From Thiomonas intermedia (GTDB taxonomy: Bacteria; Pseudomonadota; Gammaproteobacteria; Burkholderiales; Burkholderiaceae_C): a DNA stretch of 64,000 nt. The position numbers and the translations under genes were made by a program. Positions 57,034-64,000 of the stretch are shown here, in pieces (the stretch's first letter is position 1; every line of letters starts with the position of its first letter). Below the pieces are notes generated by a model. That model was not told the DNA's origin, ran no database searches, and saw only the letters and a program-made list of their open reading frames with translations. The DNA is taken from positions 1,736,001-1,800,000 of the forward strand of contig NZ_CP020046.1 in the NCBI RefSeq assembly GCF_002028405.1. Reading direction: 5' to 3'.

Positions 57034-57425
57034 GCCTCGCCCTCAGCGCGGTGAACCTGCCCGAGGTGGTGGCGGAAGTGGAGGCCGTCTTCGCGCAATA
57101 CGAAGCGGCCTTGGTGGGCAATGACGTGGCGATGCTCGACCTTCTGTTCTGGGACCACGCCGCGACCCTGCGCTACGGCGCGACCGAGAACCTCTACGGC
57201 TACGCCGAGATAGCCGCCTTCAGGGCCCAGCGCCCCGCGCAGGGGCTGGCGCGCACCCTTCGTAGGCGCAGCCTGACCACGTTTGGTCACGACTTCGCGG
57301 TCGCTAATATCGAGTTCGTCCGGGACGGCTCGACCCGGATCGGCCGACAGTCCCAGACCTGGGTCAGGCTGGCCGAAGGCTGGCGGGTGGTCGCCGCCCA
57401 CGTGAGCTGGTTGGACCCCCTATGA
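57030..57425 (+). CDS. atzH: AtzH/HpxZ-like DUF3225 protein
   Basis: A 131-aa SnoaL-fold protein of the DUF3225 family. In the Pseudomonas ADP pathway, AtzH is reported to turn 1,3-dicarboxyurea into allophanate. Tyr24 (VFAQYEAAL) and Arg48 (AATLRYG) have the same 24-residue spacing as the Tyr22 and Arg46 reported as needed in AtzH (from memory). [27 protein letters not shown] is the usual C-terminus. The GTG at 57030 has GGAGGG seven bases upstream; the frame is open from 56940 but unsupported. It overlaps the regulator gene (ATGA). Confidence 0.88.
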   Translation: MSLALSAVNLPEVVAEVEAVFAQYEAALVGNDVAMLDLLFWDHAATLRYGATENLYGYAEIAAFRAQRPAQGLARTLRRRSLTTFGHDFAVANIEFVRDGSTRIGRQSQTWVRLAEGWRVVAAHVSWLDPL

Positions 57426-58168
57426 CGCCACCGAATCCCAGTCCACGTGAACAAGCGCTTGCCGCAGGGCGCGGCAAGCCGACATCGCGGGCCGTCGCGC
57501 TCTACGCCCAATTGCGGGAGGACGTGTTCGAGTTCCGGCTGCTGCCCGGCGAGCGTTTCACCGAATCCGAAATCGCCGAACGCTACGGCGTCTCGCGCAC
57601 CCCGGTGCGCGAGGCCCTGTTGCGGCTGCAGACCGAGGGCCTGGTGCGCGGCTACTTCCGCAGCGGCTGGGAGGTGGTGCCCATCGACTTCGCGCGCTTC
57701 GACGACCTCTACGAGCTGCGCAAACTGATCGAGGTGCATGCCGTGCGCCAGCTGGCGGGCGGTGCCGTCGACGAGGCCAGCCAGCAGCGGCTTGGCGCGC
57801 TCGTCGCCGACTGGATCGTCGACAAGAGCGCGCGTCTCAGCGATGCCCGCGTGGTGTCCGGGCTCGACGAGGTGTTCCACACCGAACTCGTGGCCGCCGC
57901 GGGCAATCAGGAGATGCTGCGCGTGCACGCCGAGGTGACCGACCGCATCCGCATCATCCGGCGTCTGGATTTCACTTATCCCCACCGTGTGAGCACCACC
58001 TACGACGAGCACGCCGCCATTCTGCGAGCCATCCAGCGCCACAAGCCGGATCAGGCCGAGCTGCTCATCCGCGCCCACATCGACCGCAGCCGCCAGGAAA
58101 CGCGCAAGATCACCCTGCATCGGCTGCAGACGGTGCGCACCGAGGCGAAGCAATACGCACCAGCGTAG
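57422..58168 (+). CDS. GntR-family (FCD/FadR subgroup) transcriptional regulator
   Basis: A 248-aa regulator: an N-terminal winged helix ([31 protein letters not shown], about 40-70) and an all-helical FCD ligand-binding domain ([18 protein letters not shown]..., [42 protein letters not shown]) with the Asp and His residues that usually hold a metal ion and a carboxylated ligand. It is the last gene of the atz operon and so autoregulated. Candidate operators lie right after all three sigma-54 promoters. A dicarboxyurea- or allophanate-like ligand is a reasonable guess. Confidence 0.9.
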   Translation: MTPPNPSPREQALAAGRGKPTSRAVALYAQLREDVFEFRLLPGERFTESEIAERYGVSRTPVREALLRLQTEGLVRGYFRSGWEVVPIDFARFDDLYELRKLIEVHAVRQLAGGAVDEASQQRLGALVADWIVDKSARLSDARVVSGLDEVFHTELVAAAGNQEMLRVHAEVTDRIRIIRRLDFTYPHRVSTTYDEHAAILRAIQRHKPDQAELLIRAHIDRSRQETRKITLHRLQTVRTEAKQYAPA

Positions 58169-58245
58169 GCCGGTTTCGCCCCGCCTTTTGCGCGGCGGCA
58201 CCCCATCGTCCGCCTGCTTGGTAGTCGCAACCGGATGTGTCCGCG

Positions 58246-58261
58246 TGGCATGCAACTTGCA
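58246..58261 (+). promoter_or_regulatory. Sigma-54 (-24/-12) promoter for the NMT1-type ABC transporter operon
   Basis: TGGCAT-GCAAC-TTGCA matches the sigma-54 consensus (one usual C/T variation) with GG and GC ten bases apart. It lies 67 bp before the binding-protein start, downstream of gntR, so the transporter genes form their own transcription unit. Confidence 0.83.
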
Positions 58262-58263
58262 TT

Positions 58264-58286
58264 CGTTCTTGTGCACAAGTTTGTGC
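58264..58286. promoter_or_regulatory. Candidate GntR operators: CTTGTGCACAAG and a second half-copy
   Basis: CTTGTGCACAAG (58264-58275) is a perfect 12-bp palindrome of the TNGTNNACNA type; TTGTGCACCG (58277-58286) repeats it 12 bp further on. Both lie just after the -12 element of the sigma-54 promoter, the same arrangement as at 55186. Confidence 0.55.
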
Positions 58287-58328
58287 ACCGATCCATAGCG
58301 CTTTTCACTCCAAGGCGAGGATGCAACC

Positions 58329-59330
58329 ATGACCGATACCCTTCACTCCGTTCCTTCACGCCCTGACCGCCGCCGCGTCGTGGCCGCCGGTCTGTGCCTG
58401 GCCGCAGGCGCTGCGCTGAGCCGGGTCGCCCGTGCCGACACCCCGATCCGCATCGGCTTCTGGCCAATCGCCGGCGGCATTCCGCTCTACGCCGGGGTGA
58501 ACCATGGCGTGTTCAAGCAGGCGGGGTTGCAGGTCGAGGCGGTGAAATTCGCCAGCGCACAGCAGGTGGTGGAGGCGATGATCGCCGGACGCATCGACGG
58601 CTCGGCCAATGGCACGGCGTCGGCAGCGCTGGGGCTGGGCGACATCGCCGAACCGGGGTTGTGCAAGATCATCGCCTCCAACCCGTCCAACGCCAAGCTG
58701 GTGCTCGACGAAGTGCTGGTCGCGGCCAAGAGCGGCGTCAAGGCCCTCGGCGAACTCAAAGGCAAACGGATCGGCTGTGGTCCTGGTATTCAGAACGTGG
58801 TCCTGGCCAAGATCATTTTCGAGAAAAACGGCTACCCCGACTGCAAGCCCATCGAAATGCCGGTGGGCCAGCATGTCGCGGCCCTAGCCGCAGGGCAGGT
58901 CGACGCCGTCTATACCCTCGAGCCCACCGGCACGGTTGGACGGCTTGGCGGTCTGACCCGCACCCTCGAAGTCGGGGTGATCTCCAAGTACGTGCTTGGA
59001 GATCCAGATGCTCCGTGGTACGGCGGTTCGGCCTCGCTGACAGCCAAGTTCCTGAAGGCCAATCCGGCCCTGGCGCAGCGCTACATCGCCGCCTATCTGC
59101 AGGCCATCGACTTGGTGCTCAAGGAGCCGACCAAGGTGCGCCCCGACCTCGTCGGCTACACCAGCATCGATGCCAAGCTGGCCGAGGCTGTGCCGCTGCC
59201 CGGCTTCACCAACTACACGCAGTTCACGCCCGGCGACGTGGGCTATTTCCAGAAATTTTTCGACGTGTTCACCGAGCGCAAGATCTTCACACGTAAGGTC
59301 GACGTCGGCGCCATGCTCTACAAGGCATGA
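58329..59330 (+). CDS. NMT1/SsuA-type ABC transporter substrate-binding protein
   Basis: A 333-aa periplasmic protein of the NMT1/THI5-like, SsuA/TauA-like fold. An N-terminal twin-arginine-like run (RPDRRRVVAAG) and hydrophobic stretch to about residue 36 (VARADT) suggest Tat or Sec export. Typical segments are IRIGFWPIAGGIPLYAGVNHGVFKQAG, ASAQQVVEAMIAGRIDG and LKGKRIGCGPGIQN. Relatives bind sulfonates, nitrate, cyanate, thiamine precursors and other small nitrogen compounds. Position beside cyanase and allophanate hydrolase points to cyanate, urea or a similar ligand. It overlaps the permease gene by four bases. Confidence 0.87.
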   Translation: MTDTLHSVPSRPDRRRVVAAGLCLAAGAALSRVARADTPIRIGFWPIAGGIPLYAGVNHGVFKQAGLQVEAVKFASAQQVVEAMIAGRIDGSANGTASAALGLGDIAEPGLCKIIASNPSNAKLVLDEVLVAAKSGVKALGELKGKRIGCGPGIQNVVLAKIIFEKNGYPDCKPIEMPVGQHVAALAAGQVDAVYTLEPTGTVGRLGGLTRTLEVGVISKYVLGDPDAPWYGGSASLTAKFLKANPALAQRYIAAYLQAIDLVLKEPTKVRPDLVGYTSIDAKLAEAVPLPGFTNYTQFTPGDVGYFQKFFDVFTERKIFTRKVDVGAMLYKA

Positions 59331-60085
59331 GCCCGCGCCTGATGCGGCTGCTGCCGCTGCTCGGCCCGCTGTTGCTGCTGGTGCTGTGGCAAACTGCCGT
59401 GTCGGCGTACTGGGTCAATCCGGTGCTGCTGCCCACGCCAGGCGCCACGCTGGCCGCACTATGGGGCAGCCTGCTCGACGGCAGCATGTGGCCGGACCTG
59501 CAGGCCACGGTGCTGCGCACCTTCTATGCCTTCGCCATCGCGGCCTTCGTCGGCGTGCCGCTGGGGGTGGCGCTGGGCAGTTCGCCGCCGATCTACCGCA
59601 GCGTCGAATTCCTCATCGATTTCTTCCGTTCGACGCCCTCCTCCGCCCTTATCCCCTTGTTCATGCTGCTGTTCGGTCTGTCGAACCTGAACAAGATCGC
59701 CATCGCCGCGTTCGCCGCGGTGCTGCTCATCCTGTTCAACAGCGCGTATGGCGTGATGCATGCGCGCAAGACCCGGGTGCTGGCGGTGCAGGTCATGGGG
59801 GTGTCGCGCTGGCATGTGTTCAAGGACGTGCTGCTGCTGGAAAGCCTGCCGCAGACCTTCGTCGGCCTGCGCACGGGAGTGAGCATGGCGCTGGTCATCG
59901 TCATCGTCGCCGAGATGTTCATCGGCTCGGACAACGGCCTGGGCCAGCGCATCATCAACGCGCAGCAGGTGCTCAACATCAAGGGCATGTACGCCGCCAT
60001 CTTGCTCACCGGGGTGCTCGGCTATCTGCTCAACCTGCTGTTCTTCCTCATCGAGCGGCGATTCGTGCATTGGGGTGGAAAATGA
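59327..60085 (+). CDS. ABC transporter permease (SsuC/TauC-like)
   Basis: A 252-aa permease with about six helices. The coupling EAA motif is recognisable as VMGVSRWHVFKDVLLLESLPQTFVGLRTGVSMALVIVIVAE (about 150-190). The SPPIYRSVEFLIDFFRSTPSSALIPLFMLLFG segment is typical of nitrate/sulfonate/cyanate-type permeases. It overlaps its neighbours by four bases at each end (ATGA). Confidence 0.9.
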   Translation: MSPRLMRLLPLLGPLLLLVLWQTAVSAYWVNPVLLPTPGATLAALWGSLLDGSMWPDLQATVLRTFYAFAIAAFVGVPLGVALGSSPPIYRSVEFLIDFFRSTPSSALIPLFMLLFGLSNLNKIAIAAFAAVLLILFNSAYGVMHARKTRVLAVQVMGVSRWHVFKDVLLLESLPQTFVGLRTGVSMALVIVIVAEMFIGSDNGLGQRIINAQQVLNIKGMYAAILLTGVLGYLLNLLFFLIERRFVHWGGK

Positions 60086-60924
60086 GCGCATGGTCAAACT
60101 GGTTCGGCGGCAATGCCGCCGCCGCATCTCCCAATGCCGCGCAGCTCGTGCGCAAACCGGCGGCGCCGGGCACCCACGTCACGGTGCGCGGGTTGTGCAA
60201 GGCCTTCCATGGCGCCACGCTCTACCAGGATCTCGACCTCGACATTCCGCGCGGGCGCATCGTCTCGGTGTTTGGCCCCAACGGCTGCGGCAAGTCGACG
60301 CTGATCAATATGATCGCCGGGCTGCTGCCGGTGGACTCCGGCGAAATCCTGTTCGACGGCAAGTCACTCCGTGACACGGTCATCGGCTACGTGTTCCAGA
60401 ACTACCGCGACGCCCTGCTGCCCTGGATGAGCGCGCGCGGCAACATCGAATACCCGCTTCGCCGACGCGGTATGGCCGCGGAGCAGGTGAAGGAGCGCGT
60501 CGACGCCTTGATCGACGCCTTCGACGTGCGCTTCGATCTGAGCCGCCACCCCTACGAGTTCTCGGGCGGCCAGCAGCAACTCGTATCCATCATGCGCGCG
60601 CTCGCCCCGCGGCCCGAAGTGTTGTTTCTCGACGAGCCGTTCTCCGCGCTCGACTATGAGATGACTTTGTTCATCAGAGACCGTCTGCAGCATGTCCAGC
60701 GGCAGGAAAACACCACGACCCTCATCGTCTCGCACGATCTGGAGGATGCCGTGTTCCTCGCCGACCGTATCCTGCTTCTCACACGTCGACCCACCCGTAT
60801 CGCGGCCGAGCTCGAATTTGACATGCCTCGCCCTCGCAGCGCCGAGTCGGTCGCCGATCCTCACTTCGTCGCGGTGAAATCACGAGCGCTGGAGTTGTTT
60901 CGTGAGCAGGTCGCAGTAGGGTAG
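60082..60924 (+). CDS. ABC transporter ATP-binding protein (SsuB/NrtD-like)
   Basis: A 280-aa ATPase. Walker A is FGPNGCGKSTLINMIAG (about 66-82), the Q-loop is VFQNYRDALLPW, the signature is FSGGQQQLVSIMRAL and Walker B is EVLFLDEPFSALD, with the H-loop in IVSHDLEDAVFLADR. It has about 30 extra N-terminal residues (NAAAASPNAAQLVRKPAAPG). It ends the transporter operon; the cynS gene is convergent 94 bp away. Confidence 0.92.
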   Translation: MSAWSNWFGGNAAAASPNAAQLVRKPAAPGTHVTVRGLCKAFHGATLYQDLDLDIPRGRIVSVFGPNGCGKSTLINMIAGLLPVDSGEILFDGKSLRDTVIGYVFQNYRDALLPWMSARGNIEYPLRRRGMAAEQVKERVDALIDAFDVRFDLSRHPYEFSGGQQQLVSIMRALAPRPEVLFLDEPFSALDYEMTLFIRDRLQHVQRQENTTTLIVSHDLEDAVFLADRILLLTRRPTRIAAELEFDMPRPRSAESVADPHFVAVKSRALELFREQVAVG

Positions 60925-61018
60925 ATCTTCGTGAGGAGGAGCCTATCGCCGATCTCCTGCGGCGTACGACCTGCGTTGCCAGGCTGCTCGCAGCGCAGAA
61001 CCTATCCTGCCGTCATCC

Positions 61019-61462
61019 TCAATAGGTCTTGTACGGCAGAAACTTTCCCGACATGATGATGCACACACGGTCGCCTTTGGGGTCGGGCTCGCGGGTGAGG
61101 TCCATCTTGAAATCGATGGCGCTCATGATGCCGTCGCCGAACTCTTCATGGATCAGTTCCTTGAAGGTGGTGCCATACACATTGACCAGTTCGTAGAAGC
61201 GGTAGATCAGCGGGTCGGCGGGTACGACAGTGGGCAGTGAGCCCTTGTAGGGCACGGTCTGCAAGAGCTTGACTTCCATGGCGTCGAGTTCGAACAGCTT
61301 GCCCACCACCTCAGCCTGCTCCGCGGTGAAGGCCATCTGGCCAAGGCAGGCGGCAGTCACCCATTCCTTGCTTTGACCGACGGCCTGGGCCACTTCGGCC
61401 CAGCTGATGCCCTTGGCGATACGCGCGGCGATGAGGGTTTCGGTGACGTCGTTGCGGGTCAT
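61019..61462 (-). CDS. cynS: Cyanate hydratase (cyanase)
   Basis: A 147-aa enzyme that converts cyanate and bicarbonate to carbamate and CO2, releasing ammonia. Arg88, Glu91 (YRFYELVNVYG) and Ser114 (GIMSAIDF) correspond, with a constant offset of eight, to Arg96, Glu99 and Ser122 of E. coli CynS. The N-terminal helical domain (IAARIAKGISWAEVAQAVGQSKEWV) is complete. The ATG at 61462 gives a normal start. It is the last gene of the urea carboxylase-allophanate hydrolase operon, 44 bp after it, which ties cyanate detoxification to ureide breakdown. Confidence 0.95.
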   Translation of the reverse strand: MTRNDVTETLIAARIAKGISWAEVAQAVGQSKEWVTAACLGQMAFTAEQAEVVGKLFELDAMEVKLLQTVPYKGSLPTVVPADPLIYRFYELVNVYGTTFKELIHEEFGDGIMSAIDFKMDLTREPDPKGDRVCIIMSGKFLPYKTY

Positions 61463-61506
61463 GTTGGGCTCCGGATTGAGCGGTGGATGGAACGAAGAGG
61501 CTGGTT

Positions 61507-63306
61507 TCAGCGCGCCGCCAGATAAGCGCGCCAGCCGCCGAAGGCCGTGATGTCGCGCGCGCCTTCCACGCCGATGGGCTCGCAGATGAAGCCGCACACG
61601 GGGGTGCCATCGGCCAGTTGCAGGGTGCCGATGCCCAGCGGTTCGGGAATACCGGCAACGAAGGAGCCGAACTCGGCCGCAGGCAGCTCCCATACCTCGC
61701 AGGCGATGGCGGCGCCGCCATCAGCCACGCGGATCAGGCCGGGGCGCTTGCCGTCCGGCAAGGCGTAGAAGCGATACAGCGGCGCGGTCTGCGTGGTGGC
61801 AACGCACCGCCCGCCACGGCGGGTGAGCTGGTGGTTCAGCGGCAGGCCGCTCAGATGGGCGCCGACGACAGCCACGCGCACCTGTCCGCTGGGCACTGGC
61901 GCGGGGGCATCCGTGTCGGACGGCGCAGGCGCAGGCGCGGGCTCCGCGGTGCCGCAGGGCGCGGCGCGGCTGTCCTGCCAGCGCCCGGCCAGATGCAGCA
62001 GAGGCACGTCCTGGTGCGCGGGGGCGAACAGGGTCACGCCCAGCGGCAGGCCGTCCTGCCGGAATCCGCCGGGCACGGCGATGGCGGCATAGTCCAGCAG
62101 GTTCATGAAGTTGGTGTAGAGGCCGAGGTTGGTGTTGAGCCGGATCGGGTCGGCCAGCATCTGGGCGCGGGTGTAGAGGGTGCCCGCCGTGGGCGTGACG
62201 ACGCAGTCCACCACGTTCCACACCGGCGCGCAGATGCGCTGCAGGGCGCGCAGCTTGTACTGCGCGGCGAAGGCATCCGCCGCCAGCGGCTTGGCGCCGC
62301 CGAGGGTGATGTCGCGCGTCACTGGGAACAGGGCCTCCGGCCGGGCGTCGATGAAGGCGCGGATGGCCTCGTAGCGTTCGGCCACCCAGGGGCCGCCGTA
62401 CAGCAACTTGGCCGTGTCGATGAAGGGCGCGAAGTCGATCGGCACGGCCTTGCCGCCGAGCGACTCCAGCCGCGCAACGCTTTCGCGGAAGAGGCGCTCG
62501 GACTCGGCGTCGCCGAAGAACTCGAGGTCTTTGTCCATCGGCACGCCGAAGCGGAAGGATGCGGCGCGACCGAAGTCGAAGCCGTGGGGCTCGGCGGCGC
62601 GTGAGTACGGATCGGCCGCGTCTTCCGCGGCGGCCACCGCGAGCACGCGCTGCGCATCGGGCGCGGACAGGGCGAAGATGGACACCACGTCCAGCGACCG
62701 GCAGGCCGGCACCACGCCGGTCGTCGAGAGCAGGCCGCAGGTGGGCTTGAGGCCGATGAGGTTGTTGAACGCCGCAGGCACGCGGCCCGAACCGGCGGTG
62801 TCGGTGCCCAGCGAAAAGCTCGCCAGGCCGAGCGCGACGGCCACGGCCGACCCGGAACTGGAGCCGCCGGAAATGAAATCGGGGTCGAAGGCGTTGCGGC
62901 AGGCGCCGTAGGGCGAGCGCGTACCGTTGAGCCCGGTGGCGAACTGGTCGAGATTGGTCTTGCCCATGGCGATGGCGCCGGCCGCTTCCAGCCGCGCCAC
63001 CACGGTGGCGGACTGCTCCGGCATATAGGCGTACTCGGGGCAGGCGCAGGTGGTGGGCACGCCGGCGAGGTCGATGTTGTCCTTGATGGCGAAGGGCACG
63101 CCGAACAGCGGCAGGCCGTCCATGCCTGCCGCCTCCAGCGCCTTCGCGCGGGCACGCAGATGCGCGGCGTCGGGCGGGGTGATCCAGATGGCGTGGTCAG
63201 GGTACTGCGCGGCGCGCTCCAGCAGAGCCTCCACCAGCGCGGTCGGCGTGAGCCGGCCGTCGCGGTAGGCGGTGTGCAGGGCGGGGATGGTGAGGCTGTC
63301 GATCAT
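61507..63306 (-). CDS. atzF: Allophanate hydrolase (AtzF/DUR2-type)
   Basis: A 599-aa enzyme splitting allophanate to ammonia and CO2. The amidase part has Lys75 (PFAIKDNIDL), cis-Ser149 (ISGGSSSGSA) and nucleophile Ser173 (LGTDTAGSGRVPAA), whose spacings equal those of AtzF Lys91-Ser165-Ser189. A linker rich in Pro/Ala (about 455-475) leads to the C-terminal allophanate hydrolase domain (VRVAVVGAHLSGLPLNHQL..., TAPLYRFYALP, KRPGLIRV, and GICEPIG-like FICEPIGVEGARDITAFGGW). It is directly downstream of urea carboxylase (TGAATG, no gap) and receives allophanate from that enzyme, BiuH and AtzEGH. Confidence 0.95.
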   Translation of the reverse strand: MIDSLTIPALHTAYRDGRLTPTALVEALLERAAQYPDHAIWITPPDAAHLRARAKALEAAGMDGLPLFGVPFAIKDNIDLAGVPTTCACPEYAYMPEQSATVVARLEAAGAIAMGKTNLDQFATGLNGTRSPYGACRNAFDPDFISGGSSSGSAVAVALGLASFSLGTDTAGSGRVPAAFNNLIGLKPTCGLLSTTGVVPACRSLDVVSIFALSAPDAQRVLAVAAAEDAADPYSRAAEPHGFDFGRAASFRFGVPMDKDLEFFGDAESERLFRESVARLESLGGKAVPIDFAPFIDTAKLLYGGPWVAERYEAIRAFIDARPEALFPVTRDITLGGAKPLAADAFAAQYKLRALQRICAPVWNVVDCVVTPTAGTLYTRAQMLADPIRLNTNLGLYTNFMNLLDYAAIAVPGGFRQDGLPLGVTLFAPAHQDVPLLHLAGRWQDSRAAPCGTAEPAPAPAPSDTDAPAPVPSGQVRVAVVGAHLSGLPLNHQLTRRGGRCVATTQTAPLYRFYALPDGKRPGLIRVADGGAAIACEVWELPAAEFGSFVAGIPEPLGIGTLQLADGTPVCGFICEPIGVEGARDITAFGGWRAYLAAR

Positions 63307-64000
63307 TCAAGTCTCCGTCAGGATGAGCAAATTCTGGCCCGCGCTCACGGCGCCGCCTTCGCGGCACAGCAGTCGCTCGACCACGCCGGCGGACGGCGCG
63401 GCCACGTTGATTTCCATCTTCATCGATTCGAGGATGCACAGGGTTTCGCCAGCAGCCACGGACTGGCCGGGCTGCGCCAAGATCTTCCACACGCTGCCGG
63501 CCACCTGGCTGGCGATGGGGCGGGCGCCGTCGGGTAGGTCGAGCTCGCTATCGCTGCCGACGTCGGCCACGTTGGCGTCGCTGACCCAGTCGGCCTGGCC
63601 GCTCTGCGCCCAGCGCTCGCGCTCCTCGGCGAAGGCCTGCTGCTGGCTGGCGCGGAACGCCGCGATGGACGGGGCGTTGTCGGCCAGGAAAGCGTGGTAG
63701 TCCGCCGCGCGGAAGCGGTCTTCGGTGATGCGCAGGCGGTAGCGGCCGTGCAGGAAGTCGGCGCGGATGGTCTGCAGCTCCCCGGTACTCACGGGGAAGA
63801 AGCGCACCTGGTCGAAGAAGCGCAGCAGCCAGGGCTTGCCGTCGGTGAACTCGGCGGTCTGCCGCCACCGGTTCCACATCTGCAGGGTGCGGCCGACGAA
63901 CTGGTAGCCGCCGGGGCCTTCCATGCCGTAGACGCACAGATAGGCGCCGCCGATGCCCACGGCGTTCTCGGGCGTCCAGGTGCGCGCGGGGTTGTACTTG
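63307..64000 (-). CDS. uca: Urea carboxylase, C-terminal part (gene runs off the window)
   Basis: The visible 231 residues are the end of a biotin-dependent carboxylase that makes allophanate from urea. KYNPARTWTPENAVGIGGAYLCVYGMEGPGGYQF is the KipA/allophanate-type end of the carboxyltransferase region, and LCILESMKMEINVAAP is the biotin site (Lys of MKM) of the carrier domain near the C-terminus. The start lies beyond base 64000 on the minus strand. Guanidine carboxylases share this architecture and cannot be excluded from the fragment alone. Confidence 0.9.
   Translation of the reverse strand, partial: KYNPARTWTPENAVGIGGAYLCVYGMEGPGGYQFVGRTLQMWNRWRQTAEFTDGKPWLLRFFDQVRFFPVSTGELQTIRADFLHGRYRLRITEDRFRAADYHAFLADNAPSIAAFRASQQQAFAEERERWAQSGQADWVSDANVADVGSDSELDLPDGARPIASQVAGSVWKILAQPGQSVAAGETLCILESMKMEINVAAPSAGVVERLLCREGGAVSAGQNLLILTET

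Noticed and set aside
63307-64000. Guanidine carboxylase in place of urea carboxylase
   Set aside because: The architecture is shared, but no guanidine riboswitch or carboxyguanidine deiminase genes are seen in the window; kept as an alternative only because the gene is incomplete.

Overview
The window is a high-GC (roughly 65%) chromosomal segment carrying the replication-origin neighbourhood of a betaproteobacterium, most likely Burkholderiales. The support is the gene set: PhaM-type PHB granule protein, DUF3567, mnmG-rsmG-parA-parB, the rpmH-dnaA-dnaN-gyrB core, and AtzE/HpxZ-type genes. A sulfur-oxidising genus such as Thiomonas is a guess from the overall gene mix, not proven here.

Layout. 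1-4.3 kb: hemN with an FNR-like box, a MarC-like protein, a structured RNA candidate, a TSUP permease, and a Crp-family regulator next to a DUF2892 gene with a perfect CRP-type box. 4.35-9.4 kb: partition block mnmG-rsmG-parA-hydrolase-parB with two parS sites. 9.5-11.6 kb: hemP with a coupled 25-codon membrane ORF and a Fur-like box, then a GGDEF protein. 11.7-19 kb: a two-module NRPS without a release domain, followed by a BtuF-like protein. 19-28.9 kb: housekeeping and accessory genes (AhpD-like, trxC, phaM, lldP, MFS, ArsR, CoxG-like, hydroxyacid dehydrogenase). 28.9-39 kb: mnmE-yidC-yidD-rnpA-rpmH diverging from dnaA-dnaN-gyrB, with DnaA boxes and an oriC candidate.

39.1-49 kb is a type I restriction-modification locus (hsdM, hsdS, an AlbA_2/COG2865 gene, hsdR). 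The COG2865 gene is split by an IS630-family element; removing the element and one TA restores a single 680-codon reading frame.

49-64 kb is the most notable region: a nitrogen-scavenging island for linear ureides. It encodes a BMP-type ABC importer, a near-certain biuret hydrolase and a second cysteine hydrolase (possibly triuret hydrolase), AtzG-AtzE-AtzH homologues, a GntR/FCD regulator, an NMT1/SsuA-type ABC transporter, cyanase, allophanate hydrolase and a partial urea carboxylase. Three transcription units here start at near-perfect sigma-54 (-24/-12) promoters, and each has a palindrome resembling a GntR operator just downstream of the -12 element. The inferred scheme is double control: nitrogen limitation through sigma-54, and substrate through the GntR repressor. 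The products would feed biuret, carboxybiuret, urea and cyanate into ammonia and CO2. Cyanuric acid hydrolase (AtzD) is absent from the window, so the entry substrate is probably not cyanuric acid; triuret, biuret or an oxalurate-like ureide are the candidates.
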